Assembly (NCBI GenBank): GCA_943788365.1
Contig: CALSPZ010000001.1
Location: 372,001-436,000, forward strand
Length of the DNA: 64,000 nucleotides
Direction of reading: 5' to 3'
From: CAJQGY01 sp905478015
GTDB lineage: Bacteria; Pseudomonadota; Gammaproteobacteria; Magnimaribacterales; D2472
In this document: positions 1 through 9,288 of the stretch, in pieces
Layout of the letters: each line of letters starts with the position of its first letter
Position numbering within the stretch: the first letter of the stretch is position 1
Notes under the pieces: model-generated
What the model was told of the DNA's origin: nothing
Seen by the model: the letters and a program-made list of their open reading frames with translations, nothing else
Databases searched by the model: none
Translations under genes and position numbers: made by a program

Positions 1-571
1 ATCTAGCAAGGATTTGTATGTAAGACTCAATTTTTTATCAAGATTTGATTTAAATTCTATATGTGTAATTATCTTAGCCGATTCTTTAAAAAGAGAATCT
101 CTATATCCAAAATTACATTCATCAGAATTTAAGGAATTAAAAGATCCTACCTGTAAATCAAAAAAATAAACTTTATAAATTAAGAGGCTCTACATCCACT
201 CCATAAGCTCCGATATTTTGGATGGGCGCTGCTCCAACTGAGCCAGGAATTAATGACAGATTTTCAAAACCATATATATCATTCATGACAGCATATTGAA
301 CTAAATCATTCCAGTTAACAGATGACCCTACTCGAATTAAATCTGACTTTCTTTCAATTGATTTAAAATTTAATGAAACTACTAACCCCTTATATCTATC
401 AGGAGGAATAATATTGGTGCCCTCTCCTAAAATAAAGTAATCAATTTTTTTAGATTCAATAAAGTCGTGAAGGGTCTGGAGCTCACTAAGATTATTAACG
501 GTAACGCCATAATCAGAAACAGAGTGAATTTGTAATGAATTATGGATCCTATAATTCTCTTCAATCTTCAT
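1..571 (-). pseudogene. murB: UDP-N-acetylenolpyruvoylglucosamine reductase MurB, partial and frameshifted
   Basis: MurB reduces UDP-GlcNAc-enolpyruvate to UDP-MurNAc in peptidoglycan synthesis. I start it at the ATG at 569-571, which overlaps the kdsB stop; upstream in-frame methionines lie inside kdsB. The FAD-binding half is clear: LGEGTN, then LIPGSVGAAPIQNIGAYGV. That frame stops at 173-175 just after VEPLNL, but the next frame over continues from about 179 down to base 1 with DLQVGSF and the MurB signature ECNFGYRDSLFK. Removing one T from the TTT at about 178-180 would join the halves. The 3' end lies outside the window. This is either a true frameshift or an indel error; murB is normally essential, so an error is likely. 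Confidence 0.85.
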
Positions 572-1286
572 TGTTGATATATTTAATTGCAGATTGAACA
601 TCATCCTTTGTATCAATTCCTGGTGGAATATTAATATCAAATTTTGATATATGAATTTTAAAACCATTATCAAGAAATCGAAGTTGTTCTAATTTCCTTT
701 CAATTTCATTGGGAGTAGGCTTTAGTTCAATTAGTTTTCTTAAAATAGCCATAGAATATCCATATATTCCAATATGTTGGTAGTATTGAGTCCCATCAAC
801 GTAGTCTATATTTCTTAAAAAATCTACAGCACATGATTGATCATCAATAATTGCTTTTACGCAGTTAGGGTCAGTAATAAGCGATCTTTTAGTTATCCTA
901 TGTGCAGCGGTTACAATTTGTGAGGTATTTTTTTTATACGTCTCGATTAATCCATTAACAACCTCTATGGGCATAAACGGCTCATCGCCTTGTAAGTTTA
1001 TAATTAAAGCATCATCTTCTAACTCTAGCTTTTCAGCTGCCTCATATACTCTATCAGTTCCGGATATATGATTAGGACTTGTAAGAATGACATCAGATGT
1101 TAAAGGTTTTATATGTTCTTTGATAATGACTGAATCTGTAGCAATATAAACTTTAGTAGATGTTAATAAAGCATTCTCATAAACCCTTTGTATTAATGAT
1201 TTTCCAGAAATATCAACTAAAGGTTTATTTATAAGTCTAGTTGAGCCTATTCTAGAAGGTATGATTATAAATGTATTTAAAGACAT
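561..1286 (-). CDS. kdsB: 3-deoxy-manno-octulosonate cytidylyltransferase KdsB
   Basis: This 241-aa enzyme activates Kdo with CTP, giving CMP-Kdo for the lipopolysaccharide inner core. Visible family motifs are the N-terminal nucleotide-binding stretch IIPSRIGSTRL (8-18), SGTDR (75-79) and NLQGDEPF (97-104). The length is close to the usual 245-250 aa. It lies 2 bp downstream of the msbA-lpxK fusion and overlaps the murB start by about 11 bp, the conserved lpxK-kdsB-murB order of many gammaproteobacteria, so it is very probably in the same envelope operon. Confidence 0.95.
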   Translation of the reverse strand: MSLNTFIIIPSRIGSTRLINKPLVDISGKSLIQRVYENALLTSTKVYIATDSVIIKEHIKPLTSDVILTSPNHISGTDRVYEAAEKLELEDDALIINLQGDEPFMPIEVVNGLIETYKKNTSQIVTAAHRITKRSLITDPNCVKAIIDDQSCAVDFLRNIDYVDGTQYYQHIGIYGYSMAILRKLIELKPTPNEIERKLEQLRFLDNGFKIHISKFDINIPPGIDTKDDVQSAIKYINNED

Positions 1287-1288
1287 CT

Positions 1289-4051
1289 TTAATTAGGTAA
1301 TTTTTTTAACCTTTGATCTAATTCATTAATAAATTGATTGGAAAGATCTGCATCAACGGTTAAGTACCAAATTTTATTATTATTAAAATGCTTGCATTTA
1401 GACGCATCTTTTTCAGTCATTAATATTGGATGATGGTCTAAGAAATGCAAATCAGTTGTTGCGTATTTATGATGGTCAGGGAAAGGATGTTTAGTAAGAT
1501 CAAAGCCTAACCTGCTAAGGGTATCAAAGAATCTTCCAGGATTGCCCAAGCCGGCCACAGCATGAACTTCTTTATGCATCGGCCATTGGTCAATTGGATA
1601 TGACTTACCGCTATTTAAATGGACAAATCTAGAAGGACTAATGTTCATTAAGATTTCGGCTCCTTCTGTAGGACCACTATTATTTACAATAAAATCAGCG
1701 TCCTTTAATCTTTTTTTAGACTCTCTTAGGGGTCCTGCAGGAAATACTAGATTATTTCCAAACCTTCTCTTACCGTCAATGACAATAATTTCTATATCTC
1801 GTTTTAAATTATAATGCTGCAAGCCATCGTCAGTAATGACTACGTCGCAATCATGTTTTGAAATAAGAGTCTCAACAGCTCTTACTCTATCTCTATCAAT
1901 ATAAAATGGAAGTTCTAATTTTGAAAGAATTTGAGCTTCATCTCCAGTTGCTTTTACAGGAGAATCTAATTCAACTTTCATTGTTTTTTTATAATTACCT
2001 CCATATCCTCTACTTACCAATCCCGGCTTGTAGCCTAAATCTTTTAACTTAGAGGCAATATATTTAACAAGAGGGGTTTTTCCAGTACCTCCTATGGTTA
2101 AATTTCCAACAATAATTACTGGAATATTTTTTTTAAGAGTTGGTAAGTTTTTTAGATATTTATTTCTTCTTCTATTTGTTAGATATTTTATGACTATCGA
2201 GAATGGGTAAAGAAGATATAACCATATACTTTTTTTATACCAACTATCAACTACAAAACTAGATGACTCTTGGTTGTTGTATTCAGGAACATAAAGTTGT
2301 TTTGATTTTGATAAATTAGGTGTTTTAGGTCCATCATCTTCAAATTTATTTTTATAAAGAGATTTATAAAGACCATCAAGTTCAATCAACTCATCATGGG
2401 TACCTGTTTCAGAAATCATACCTTCATCTAAAACAATAATTTTAGATGCATTTTCAATAGTTGATAATCTATGAGCAATTACAATGGTTGTTCTATTGGT
2501 AATTAATTTTTCCAAAGCCTCTTGAACAACTAATTCAGATTCACTATCTAACGCAGAAGTTGCTTCGTCTAAAATAATAATAGGAGAGTCTTTGTAGAAA
2601 GCTCTGGCAATAGCCAACCTTTGCCTCTGACCTCCAGACAATAGAACACCATCATCACCTATCTCAGACTCATAATTTTCAGGAAGATTATTAATAAAAT
2701 CTGAACATCCAGCTAATTTTGCTGATTCAATTAGCTTGTCCTTATCTATGGCACCCTCACCGTAAGCGATATTTTTTGCAATTGTATCGTTAAAAAGTGT
2801 TGGGGACTGATTAACTATAGATATCGAGTCTCTTAGATGAGTTAACGAGTAATCTTTAATAGATATCCCATCAATCATAATCTCACCAGATGAATGGTCA
2901 TAAAATCGAGGTATTAAATTTGCAATAGTAGATTTTCCTGATCCAGATCTACCAACAATAGCTACAGTATCGTGTTTGTTTATATGAAAACTTATATTCG
3001 AAAGAATTTGACCACCAGTATCATATGAAAAAGAAACATCATTAAAATCAATTACTCCATCTAATCTGCTATCCACTTCACCAGAATTATTTTCATTTTT
3101 CTCATCTAATTGTTCAAATATTTCATTAGCTGCAGCTAGGCCTTTTTGAACAATAATATTTATATTTGATAATTGCCTTACAGGTTTGGCCATCAAACCT
3201 GCTGCAGTGAAGAATGCTACAAAAGTTTCTGCATCCAAACTAATTCCTAATTGCGATCCAAGCGCAAAGTATGCAACAAGCGAAAGAGAAACTGAAACTA
3301 GAATTTGAATAATTGGAGTTGCTAGATTACCTGTGGCCTCTAGTTTAAGATTTTGGTTTTTATTTGATGAATTTGCTTCTAAAAATCTCTTATTCTCATA
3401 ATCTTGTGCATTGAATGATTTGATTTCCAAATGACCATCTACTGCTTCAGAGGCAATATGGGTGACATCACCCATAGCAGTTTGTATTTTCTTTGCTAAT
3501 TTTTTTAAACGCTTGCCAGCAATATATACAATAAGTGCAATCAAAGGGATGGTCACAACCAACAATAAAGTTAATTTAAAATTAAGGTAGGACATGTATA
3601 TAAACAAGCCAACAAGAAGAAAGCCCTCTCTTACAAATGTTTTTACAGCACTTGAAGCTGCAGCTGAAACTTGGGTAGTTGTAAATGTTATTCTATTGAT
3701 CAACTGTCCTGATTGATTTGAATCAAAGTATGATTTTGGCAGGTCATGTAATTTTTGGAATAGCTCAGCCCTTAGGTCATGAACGATCCCAAAACCAACC
3801 CTAGACATGAAATAGTTTCCAATAAAAAATCCAAGACCCCTACCAAACGCAATTCCAATAAGTGATAAAGCTAAAAGGGTATGAAGACCTGATTCTTCTG
3901 CATTTATAAAGCTAATTATCCTCCTAATCCACTCCACGGCTGCAATGTCAGCAAAAGCGAAAAGAATAAAGCCTATTACACTTGTTAAAAAGGACCATTT
4001 GTATCTAAACGTGTAAGAAAGCAATCTTCTAAAACTATTATTCTTTTTCAT
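1289..4051 (-). CDS. msbA-lpxK: MsbA-LpxK fusion: lipid A flippase ABC transporter joined to tetraacyldisaccharide 4'-kinase
   Basis: A single uninterrupted 920-aa reading frame carries two lipid A enzymes. Residues 1-570 are a full MsbA-type half-transporter: about six membrane segments to residue 310, Walker A GRSGSGKST (367-375), signature LSGGQ (471-475), Walker B IIILDEATSA (491-500). Residues 570-600 are a hydrophilic linker. From about 603 it is LpxK: membrane anchor (608-625), P-loop GNLTIGGTGKTP (649-660), LVSRGYGG (678-685) and DDGLQHYNLKRD (741-752). LpxK makes lipid IVA on the inner leaflet and MsbA flips mature lipid A-core. The two are normally separate adjacent genes, so the fusion probably arose by loss of the msbA stop. 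It overlaps exbD by ATGA. Confidence 0.95.
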   Translation of the reverse strand: MKKNNSFRRLLSYTFRYKWSFLTSVIGFILFAFADIAAVEWIRRIISFINAEESGLHTLLALSLIGIAFGRGLGFFIGNYFMSRVGFGIVHDLRAELFQKLHDLPKSYFDSNQSGQLINRITFTTTQVSAAASSAVKTFVREGFLLVGLFIYMSYLNFKLTLLLVVTIPLIALIVYIAGKRLKKLAKKIQTAMGDVTHIASEAVDGHLEIKSFNAQDYENKRFLEANSSNKNQNLKLEATGNLATPIIQILVSVSLSLVAYFALGSQLGISLDAETFVAFFTAAGLMAKPVRQLSNINIIVQKGLAAANEIFEQLDEKNENNSGEVDSRLDGVIDFNDVSFSYDTGGQILSNISFHINKHDTVAIVGRSGSGKSTIANLIPRFYDHSSGEIMIDGISIKDYSLTHLRDSISIVNQSPTLFNDTIAKNIAYGEGAIDKDKLIESAKLAGCSDFINNLPENYESEIGDDGVLLSGGQRQRLAIARAFYKDSPIIILDEATSALDSESELVVQEALEKLITNRTTIVIAHRLSTIENASKIIVLDEGMISETGTHDELIELDGLYKSLYKNKFEDDGPKTPNLSKSKQLYVPEYNNQESSSFVVDSWYKKSIWLYLLYPFSIVIKYLTNRRRNKYLKNLPTLKKNIPVIIVGNLTIGGTGKTPLVKYIASKLKDLGYKPGLVSRGYGGNYKKTMKVELDSPVKATGDEAQILSKLELPFYIDRDRVRAVETLISKHDCDVVITDDGLQHYNLKRDIEIIVIDGKRRFGNNLVFPAGPLRESKKRLKDADFIVNNSGPTEGAEILMNISPSRFVHLNSGKSYPIDQWPMHKEVHAVAGLGNPGRFFDTLSRLGFDLTKHPFPDHHKYATTDLHFLDHHPILMTEKDASKCKHFNNNKIWYLTVDADLSNQFINELDQRLKKLPN

Positions 4052-4452
4052 AATCTTATTGTTCTAATCTGAACCTCTGAATATCCATTTTTATTTAATA
4101 TATCCATCAGCTCCACAACCCATTGATGGTATGCATCCTCCTCTGCACTAAGTATAACTTTATCAAGTGTGCTATCTAAACTAAAAACTAGCTCATTAAT
4201 TAACTGCCTGTCTGAAATTGGTGCAGTTATTCCATTAATTAAGACCGTTCCATTAGATAAAATTGAAACTTCATTCTGTTCTTGGACAGTATTTGATGAA
4301 AATGATTCAGTTTTAGGTAGCTCTAGAGAAAGAAATTGTGAATCGCCAACCTTTGAGGTTACTACAAAAAATATAACAAGAAGAAAGACTATGTCTATCA
4401 GCGGTGTTATTTCTATAGAAAAATTAGAATTATTTGATTTAATAAATTTCAT
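4048..4452 (-). CDS. exbD: ExbD/TolR family biopolymer transport protein
   Basis: A 134-aa inner-membrane protein with one N-terminal membrane helix (about 16-33) carrying the conserved Asp of ExbD/TolR in PLIDIVFLL (D20), followed by a periplasmic domain. With ExbB it forms a proton-driven motor energising TonB or acting in envelope upkeep. It starts inside a TAATG overlap with exbB and ends in an ATGA overlap with msbA-lpxK, so the genes are translationally coupled. This exbB-exbD pair next to lpxK and lolD is a common gammaproteobacterial order, and its exact partner (TonB or other) cannot be told from sequence. Confidence 0.9.
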   Translation of the reverse strand: MKFIKSNNSNFSIEITPLIDIVFLLVIFFVVTSKVGDSQFLSLELPKTESFSSNTVQEQNEVSILSNGTVLINGITAPISDRQLINELVFSLDSTLDKVILSAEEDAYHQWVVELMDILNKNGYSEVQIRTIRL

Positions 4453-5051
4453 TATTTATTAATGACATCAATAAAATCCGATACTTCTGCTTGGAGATTA
4501 ATTAGTAGATGTGATATTTTTTGCTCAAAATATTTATGCATAACAAGACCTGGAACTGCTATAAAAAGACCAAAGGCTGTTGTTATCAATGCCTGAGATA
4601 TGCCCTCAGCTAAAACATCCGGATTAGCACCTGTTATCTCTGAGAGGCCAGTAAAAGCAGTAATCATTCCAACCACTGTACCTAAAAGTCCTAAAAGAGG
4701 ACTAATTGTAGCTAAAGTTCCAAGCATAGTAAGATTTCTATCAAGAAGATGCTTGACTTCTGATGCTTTTTCTTCAATTTTAGACTCAAGATTCTCTCTT
4801 GGAAGATTTTTATATTTAATACAATTTATTAGTAAATAACCTAATGATGAAAGTTGTGAAATCTCTTCTGATTGTCTCTGGCTTAAAAGATCTTTGTTGT
4901 AAAGATTAATAATCTGACTTTTCAAACCATTTGGTGAAACAAGTCTTAGCTGAAGAAACCAAAGCCTTTCAATGGATATTGAAATAATCAAGACTGAACA
5001 GGCAAGAAGTGGCCACATAAAGACACCACCAGCAATAATAAATTCGCTCAT
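4452..5051 (-). CDS. exbB: ExbB/TolQ/MotA family proton channel protein
   Basis: A 199-aa membrane protein of the MotA/TolQ/ExbB family with an N-terminal helix (about 5-26) and two later helices (about 108-130 and 150-172). The family motif region LLGLLGTVVGMITAF links the cytoplasmic loop to the second helix. It works with the ExbD encoded directly downstream, with which it overlaps by one base (TAATG). It also overlaps the end of lolD by 4 bp. Likely co-transcribed with the lol and lipid A genes. Confidence 0.9.
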   Translation of the reverse strand: MSEFIIAGGVFMWPLLACSVLIISISIERLWFLQLRLVSPNGLKSQIINLYNKDLLSQRQSEEISQLSSLGYLLINCIKYKNLPRENLESKIEEKASEVKHLLDRNLTMLGTLATISPLLGLLGTVVGMITAFTGLSEITGANPDVLAEGISQALITTAFGLFIAVPGLVMHKYFEQKISHLLINLQAEVSDFIDVINK

Positions 5052-5719
5052 ATTGAAACTAAACCTCTATTATCTAAATAATATTTTCTATTCAAAAGAT
5101 TAACAAAATCATTATCGTGAGTAGCAACAATTAATGCAATACCATTATCATGAGAAAGCTCCATTACTAATTTTTGTATATTTGAAGCATTCTTTTTATC
5201 CAAGTTCCCAGTTGGCTCATCAAGAAATATGTACTGAGGTTTATTTATCATAGCTCTTGCAACTGCAACTCGTTGCTTCTCTCCTCCAGAAAGCTTCCAT
5301 GGTAAATGGTTCAATCTATTGCTGAGACCAATAGATTTTGCTAAATCACGGACTTTTATATCTAAATCTAATAAATCACCTTTTAATTGAAGAGGTAAGG
5401 CAATATTTTCATAAACCGATAGATCTTCTAATAAGTGATGATGCTGGTAAACAAAACCAAAATTATTTAATCTTATTTGAGACTTTTGATTGGATGATAG
5501 GTTGTCTGTCGTGTCTCCGTTTAGTTCTATGGATCCAGAGGATTGTTTATCTAACAGAGCAAGTATCTGAAGCAAGGTTGACTTTCCAGACCCTGATTGT
5601 CCTGATATAGCTACTGTGTCACCCTTATTTATAGTTAAATTTAACTCATTCAAGACCTCAATATCATAACCATCGATTGAATAGGTTTTGGAAATATTGA
5701 TAGCCTTCAAGTTATTCAT
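5048..5719 (-). CDS. lolD: Lipoprotein-releasing ABC transporter ATPase LolD
   Basis: A 223-aa ABC ATPase with Walker A GQSGSGKST (40-48), signature LSGGEKQR (143-150) and Walker B FLDEPTGNLD (165-174). LolD powers extraction of outer-membrane lipoproteins from the inner membrane by LolC/E. The permease gene lies directly upstream and overlaps by 8 bp, which supports LolD over the related MacB and FtsE ATPases. LolA, the periplasmic carrier, is encoded elsewhere in this window (47598-48089). Confidence 0.92.
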   Translation of the reverse strand: MNNLKAINISKTYSIDGYDIEVLNELNLTINKGDTVAISGQSGSGKSTLLQILALLDKQSSGSIELNGDTTDNLSSNQKSQIRLNNFGFVYQHHHLLEDLSVYENIALPLQLKGDLLDLDIKVRDLAKSIGLSNRLNHLPWKLSGGEKQRVAVARAMINKPQYIFLDEPTGNLDKKNASNIQKLVMELSHDNGIALIVATHDNDFVNLLNRKYYLDNRGLVSI

Positions 5720-6959
5720 GTCTAAGTATCTCGATGGGATCTAATCTATTAACCCTAAGAGCTGGGATTAAAGATGAGAATAGACTGAATATAAATGAAA
5801 GTAAGCATATGAAGAAAATTTGATTTAGGTCTAAGTGATATGGAAAATAATTAATAAAGTATGCATCAAGCATTCCTCGACTAGTTACTGATTCTAATAA
5901 ATTCACCAAAGAGTCAAGATTAATTGTAATCAATATACCAAATAATAGACCTGAAATTATGCCTATAGAACTAACAAGAATACCCTGGTATAAAAATATT
6001 TTAACCAGTTGATCATTGCTAGCTCCAATGGTTTTTAGAATACCTATTTCTCGTTCTTTAGATTTTACAGTCATTATTATTGTTGATAGAACAAGGATTG
6101 AAGCAACGCCAATAATAAGAAATAACATCAAACTTATTAGTAATTTTTCAAACTTAATAGCTTCAAAAAGAGTTCCATGTGTTGTCTTCCAGGTTACTAT
6201 TTCAAAATAATTATTATTTAATAGATCTTCGTCAATTGATTTAATTGCATCTCTAGCAATAATGTCAGCATTAAATAAATCATCAGTTTTAATTCTTATT
6301 GATGATGTTGCATTTTCATCAAACATTTTAATTTTTTGAGCAAGCTTGTGAGATATTAATACTAGTGACTGATCTAATTCAGATCTCAGTTCATACATAC
6401 CAACAACTTTTACTTTAATTGATTGAGGGAATGATCCAATAATTGAAGTTTTGATATCTGAAGTTGTGATATTTAAGATATCTCCAATGCCAACACCGAG
6501 GTGCGCAGCAAGCCAAGTTCCAATGACAATAGAATTAGCTTGCTTTAAGTTGCTTAAAGATCCCAAGACCATATATTCTGGAAGTATAGAAATAGAGTCT
6601 TCAATATCTTCATCTATACCAATAATACTAACACCTCGCCCACCTGAGCTAGTCGACACAAGGCCTTGAAGTTCAATATAAGGAGAAGAGCTTTCGATAT
6701 TATCTAGCTGGTTTATGTTATCTATTAATAGCTGATATTCAGTAATTTTGTTATCTGATTTAATTACAGCGTGAGGAACAACACCTAGAATTCTATCCTG
6801 TAATTCTCTTTCAAATCCATTCATAACAGACATTACTATAATTAAACTACTCACACCTATAGATAAGCCCAAAATAGCTAAAAATGAAGTAAAGGAAAAA
6901 ATTCCACCCCTATTAGACTTGAAATATCTAAAAGCTAGATTAAGTGAAAGAGACGACAC
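5712..6959 (-). CDS. lolC: Lipoprotein-releasing permease LolC/LolE
   Basis: A 415-aa FtsX-type permease with the LolC/E plan: one N-terminal helix (about 22-47) in a context typical of the family (SSLIIVMSVMNGFERELQDRI is the conserved stretch), a large periplasmic domain, then three C-terminal helices (about 265-295, 315-345, 375-400). The end PIEILRHE fits the family. Only one permease gene is present, so the complex may be a LolF-type homodimer, as proposed for bacteria that lack separate LolC and LolE. It overlaps lolD by 8 bp. Confidence 0.9.
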   Translation of the reverse strand: MSSLSLNLAFRYFKSNRGGIFSFTSFLAILGLSIGVSSLIIVMSVMNGFERELQDRILGVVPHAVIKSDNKITEYQLLIDNINQLDNIESSSPYIELQGLVSTSSGGRGVSIIGIDEDIEDSISILPEYMVLGSLSNLKQANSIVIGTWLAAHLGVGIGDILNITTSDIKTSIIGSFPQSIKVKVVGMYELRSELDQSLVLISHKLAQKIKMFDENATSSIRIKTDDLFNADIIARDAIKSIDEDLLNNNYFEIVTWKTTHGTLFEAIKFEKLLISLMLFLIIGVASILVLSTIIMTVKSKEREIGILKTIGASNDQLVKIFLYQGILVSSIGIISGLLFGILITINLDSLVNLLESVTSRGMLDAYFINYFPYHLDLNQIFFICLLSFIFSLFSSLIPALRVNRLDPIEILRHE

Positions 6960-6969
6960 AATTTATTTA

Positions 6970-8403
6970 TTATTTAAGAATTTTCTTTATAAAATTTTCA
7001 AAACCTTCTTTATATGGGGGTCTGATCATACCAAAAGCCATATTGTCCATAAAGAAAGGGACATCCTTAAAAACAGCTCTTGGATTTGAAAAGTTCTTAA
7101 AACCATCTTGTGAATGATATCTTCCCATTCCAGAGGGACCAACTCCTCCAAAAGGTAAATCTTGTTGCTGGATATGACCAACAACATTATTTATAGTCAC
7201 ACCGCCTGAAGAGGTGTTGTTGAGAACATTTGATTGTTCATTTTTATCATTACCAAAATAATATAGCCCTAATGGTCTGTCCTTAGAATTTATTGTATCA
7301 AGAGCTTCTTTTACCTCTGTATATTCAACAACAGGGAGAACAGGTCCAAATATTTCCTCGTTCATCACCCTCATATCTTCTGTAGTATTAGTAATTATTG
7401 TTGGTGGTATTTTGTAGAATTCTTGCTGATTAAAGTCTTCATTTGCAGGATTAATTTGGTTAATTGTTGCACCCTTCTCTCTTGCATCATCTATTAGACC
7501 ATTCAACCTATTGAAATGTCTTTCGTTGATGATTGATGTGTAATCATCATTATTTTTAATATCTGGATAGTAATCAGCAACAGCTTTTTCTGCCTCACTT
7601 ATAAACTCATCTTTCTTGTCTTTATGAACCATGACATAGTCAGGTGCAAGACATATCTGACCTGCATTCATAGTCTTACCAAACATGACTCTTTTTGCAG
7701 ATGCTTTTATATCTGCACTATTACCTACAACTACTGGTGATTTCCCACCAAGCTCTAGAGTAACTGGCACAAGATTTTGTGCTGCGGCGTTCATAACATG
7801 CTTACCAACATTACCACTACCTGTATAAAGAAGGTGATCAAAATTAAGTTTTGAAAAAGCTTCTCCAGTTTCTGGGCCTCCCAAGAATGTAGCAAACTCA
7901 TCCTGATCATATGCTTTATCACAAAGCTCTTTCATTAAAGCAGCTGTGGCTGGGGTTAATTCACTTGGCTTATGCATAACTTGATTCCCTGCTGCAAAAA
8001 TAGATGCAAGGGGGCCAAATGCAAGATTAACAGGAAAATTCCATGGAGAAATCATACCTATAGTTCCTAAAGGCTCATATCTAATATAAGATTTTGCACC
8101 AAATAAACTAAAGGGTTTGTTTGAAGACCTTTTTTCATCTTTAGTCCATTTTTTTATATTTGTAATTGCATTCGTTATTTCAGGTAATACTGTATAAACA
8201 TCCGATAATAAGGATGCATTTTTAGATCTACTTCCGAAATCAGAACTTAAGGCTTCTGTTAGGCCATATCTATTTTCAACAAGCATTGCTTTAAGTCTAT
8301 TTAATCTATCAACTCTTAACTCAATAGATGGTGGACCATCTTTAATAAATTTTTTCTTCTGAAGATTTAAAACATCGTTCATGTTTTCAAATGTACTATT
8401 CAT
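6970..8403 (-). CDS. Aldehyde dehydrogenase, coniferyl-aldehyde/class 3-like
   Basis: A 477-aa NAD(P)-dependent aldehyde dehydrogenase. The catalytic Glu lies in LELGG (E217) and the nucleophile Cys in NAGQICLAPDY (C251); ISPWNFP (118-124) and EEIFGPVLPV are further family marks. The short length and missing N-terminal extension match class 3/fatty-aldehyde or coniferyl-aldehyde enzymes, some with a C-terminal membrane-associating tail. It sits 10 bp upstream of lolC and 11 bp from an SDR gene. A role in oxidising fatty or aromatic aldehydes is inferred; the substrate is unknown. Confidence 0.88.
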   Translation of the reverse strand: MNSTFENMNDVLNLQKKKFIKDGPPSIELRVDRLNRLKAMLVENRYGLTEALSSDFGSRSKNASLLSDVYTVLPEITNAITNIKKWTKDEKRSSNKPFSLFGAKSYIRYEPLGTIGMISPWNFPVNLAFGPLASIFAAGNQVMHKPSELTPATAALMKELCDKAYDQDEFATFLGGPETGEAFSKLNFDHLLYTGSGNVGKHVMNAAAQNLVPVTLELGGKSPVVVGNSADIKASAKRVMFGKTMNAGQICLAPDYVMVHKDKKDEFISEAEKAVADYYPDIKNNDDYTSIINERHFNRLNGLIDDAREKGATINQINPANEDFNQQEFYKIPPTIITNTTEDMRVMNEEIFGPVLPVVEYTEVKEALDTINSKDRPLGLYYFGNDKNEQSNVLNNTSSGGVTINNVVGHIQQQDLPFGGVGPSGMGRYHSQDGFKNFSNPRAVFKDVPFFMDNMAFGMIRPPYKEGFENFIKKILK

Positions 8404-8414
8404 AATTTTTACCT

Positions 8415-9284
8415 CTAAGCCCTATCAGCTTTATCTTTATTATTAGATGACCTTATCATAGCTCTCATTTGATCCCAATCTTCGTCACTTAATTTATCTA
8501 AATTGGAAAATGTTCCACCTCCAGTTAAATACTGTGCTCCATCAATTGCTATTGTTTGACCAGTTAAATAATCACAACCATCTGCCATAAGAAAAGTAGC
8601 TAGATTTTGCAACTCATTCATTTCCCCAACCCTACCAAGAGGAATATTACCCATAGAGCTATCATCACCAGCCCCGGGATTAAGTCTCTCCCATGCTCCT
8701 TTCGTTGGAAAAGGTCCTGGTGCAATTGCATTTACTTTAATGCCATATTTACCCCATTCAGCAGCTAACGATTGAGTCATAGCGTTTATACCAGATTTAG
8801 ACATAGCAGATGGAACAACGTATGGAGAGCCTGTCCAGACCCATGTAGTGAGGATCGATACAATAGACCCTTTATGATTAGCTTCAATCCACCTTTTTCC
8901 AACTGAATGAGTAATATAAAAAGTTCCATGAAATACAATATTTGCAATCGCATCGAAGCCTTTATGAGATAAATCTTTCGTTGGAGAAATAAAATTTCCT
9001 GCTGCATTGTTAACTAATCCATCAAGAGGTCCTTCTTCAAAGATTCTCTCTATATAACTATCAACATCAGCAGATGCTCTTATATCAAGCGGTTCATATT
9101 TCACATTAACCCCATACTCTCCAATAAGCTGATCCGCAGTATCTTTTAAAACATTTTCCCTTCGGCCACAAATATATAAATCAGCTCCATGTTCTGCATA
9201 GTGAGATGCCATTTCCCTTCCAAGTCCGGTACCTCCACCTGTTACTAATATCCTTTTTCCTTTTAATAAATCTTTCTTAAACAT
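8415..9284 (-). CDS. SDR oxidoreductase, 2,4-dienoyl-CoA reductase-like
   Basis: A 289-aa Rossmann protein with the cofactor motif TGGGTGLG (15-22) and NNAAGNF. The usual YxxxK is replaced by SAMSK, an SxxxK pattern characteristic of the mitochondrial/peroxisomal 2,4-dienoyl-CoA reductase branch, and the C-terminus (GGTFSNL) also fits it. The proposed role is NADPH-dependent reduction of unsaturated acyl-CoA during beta-oxidation of unsaturated fatty acids. It lies between an aldehyde dehydrogenase and hemH, 4 bp from the latter. The family is firm; the substrate is inferred. Confidence 0.85.
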   Translation of the reverse strand: MFKKDLLKGKRILVTGGGTGLGREMASHYAEHGADLYICGRRENVLKDTADQLIGEYGVNVKYEPLDIRASADVDSYIERIFEEGPLDGLVNNAAGNFISPTKDLSHKGFDAIANIVFHGTFYITHSVGKRWIEANHKGSIVSILTTWVWTGSPYVVPSAMSKSGINAMTQSLAAEWGKYGIKVNAIAPGPFPTKGAWERLNPGAGDDSSMGNIPLGRVGEMNELQNLATFLMADGCDYLTGQTIAIDGAQYLTGGGTFSNLDKLSDEDWDQMRAMIRSSNNKDKADRA

Positions 9285-9288
9285 TATT

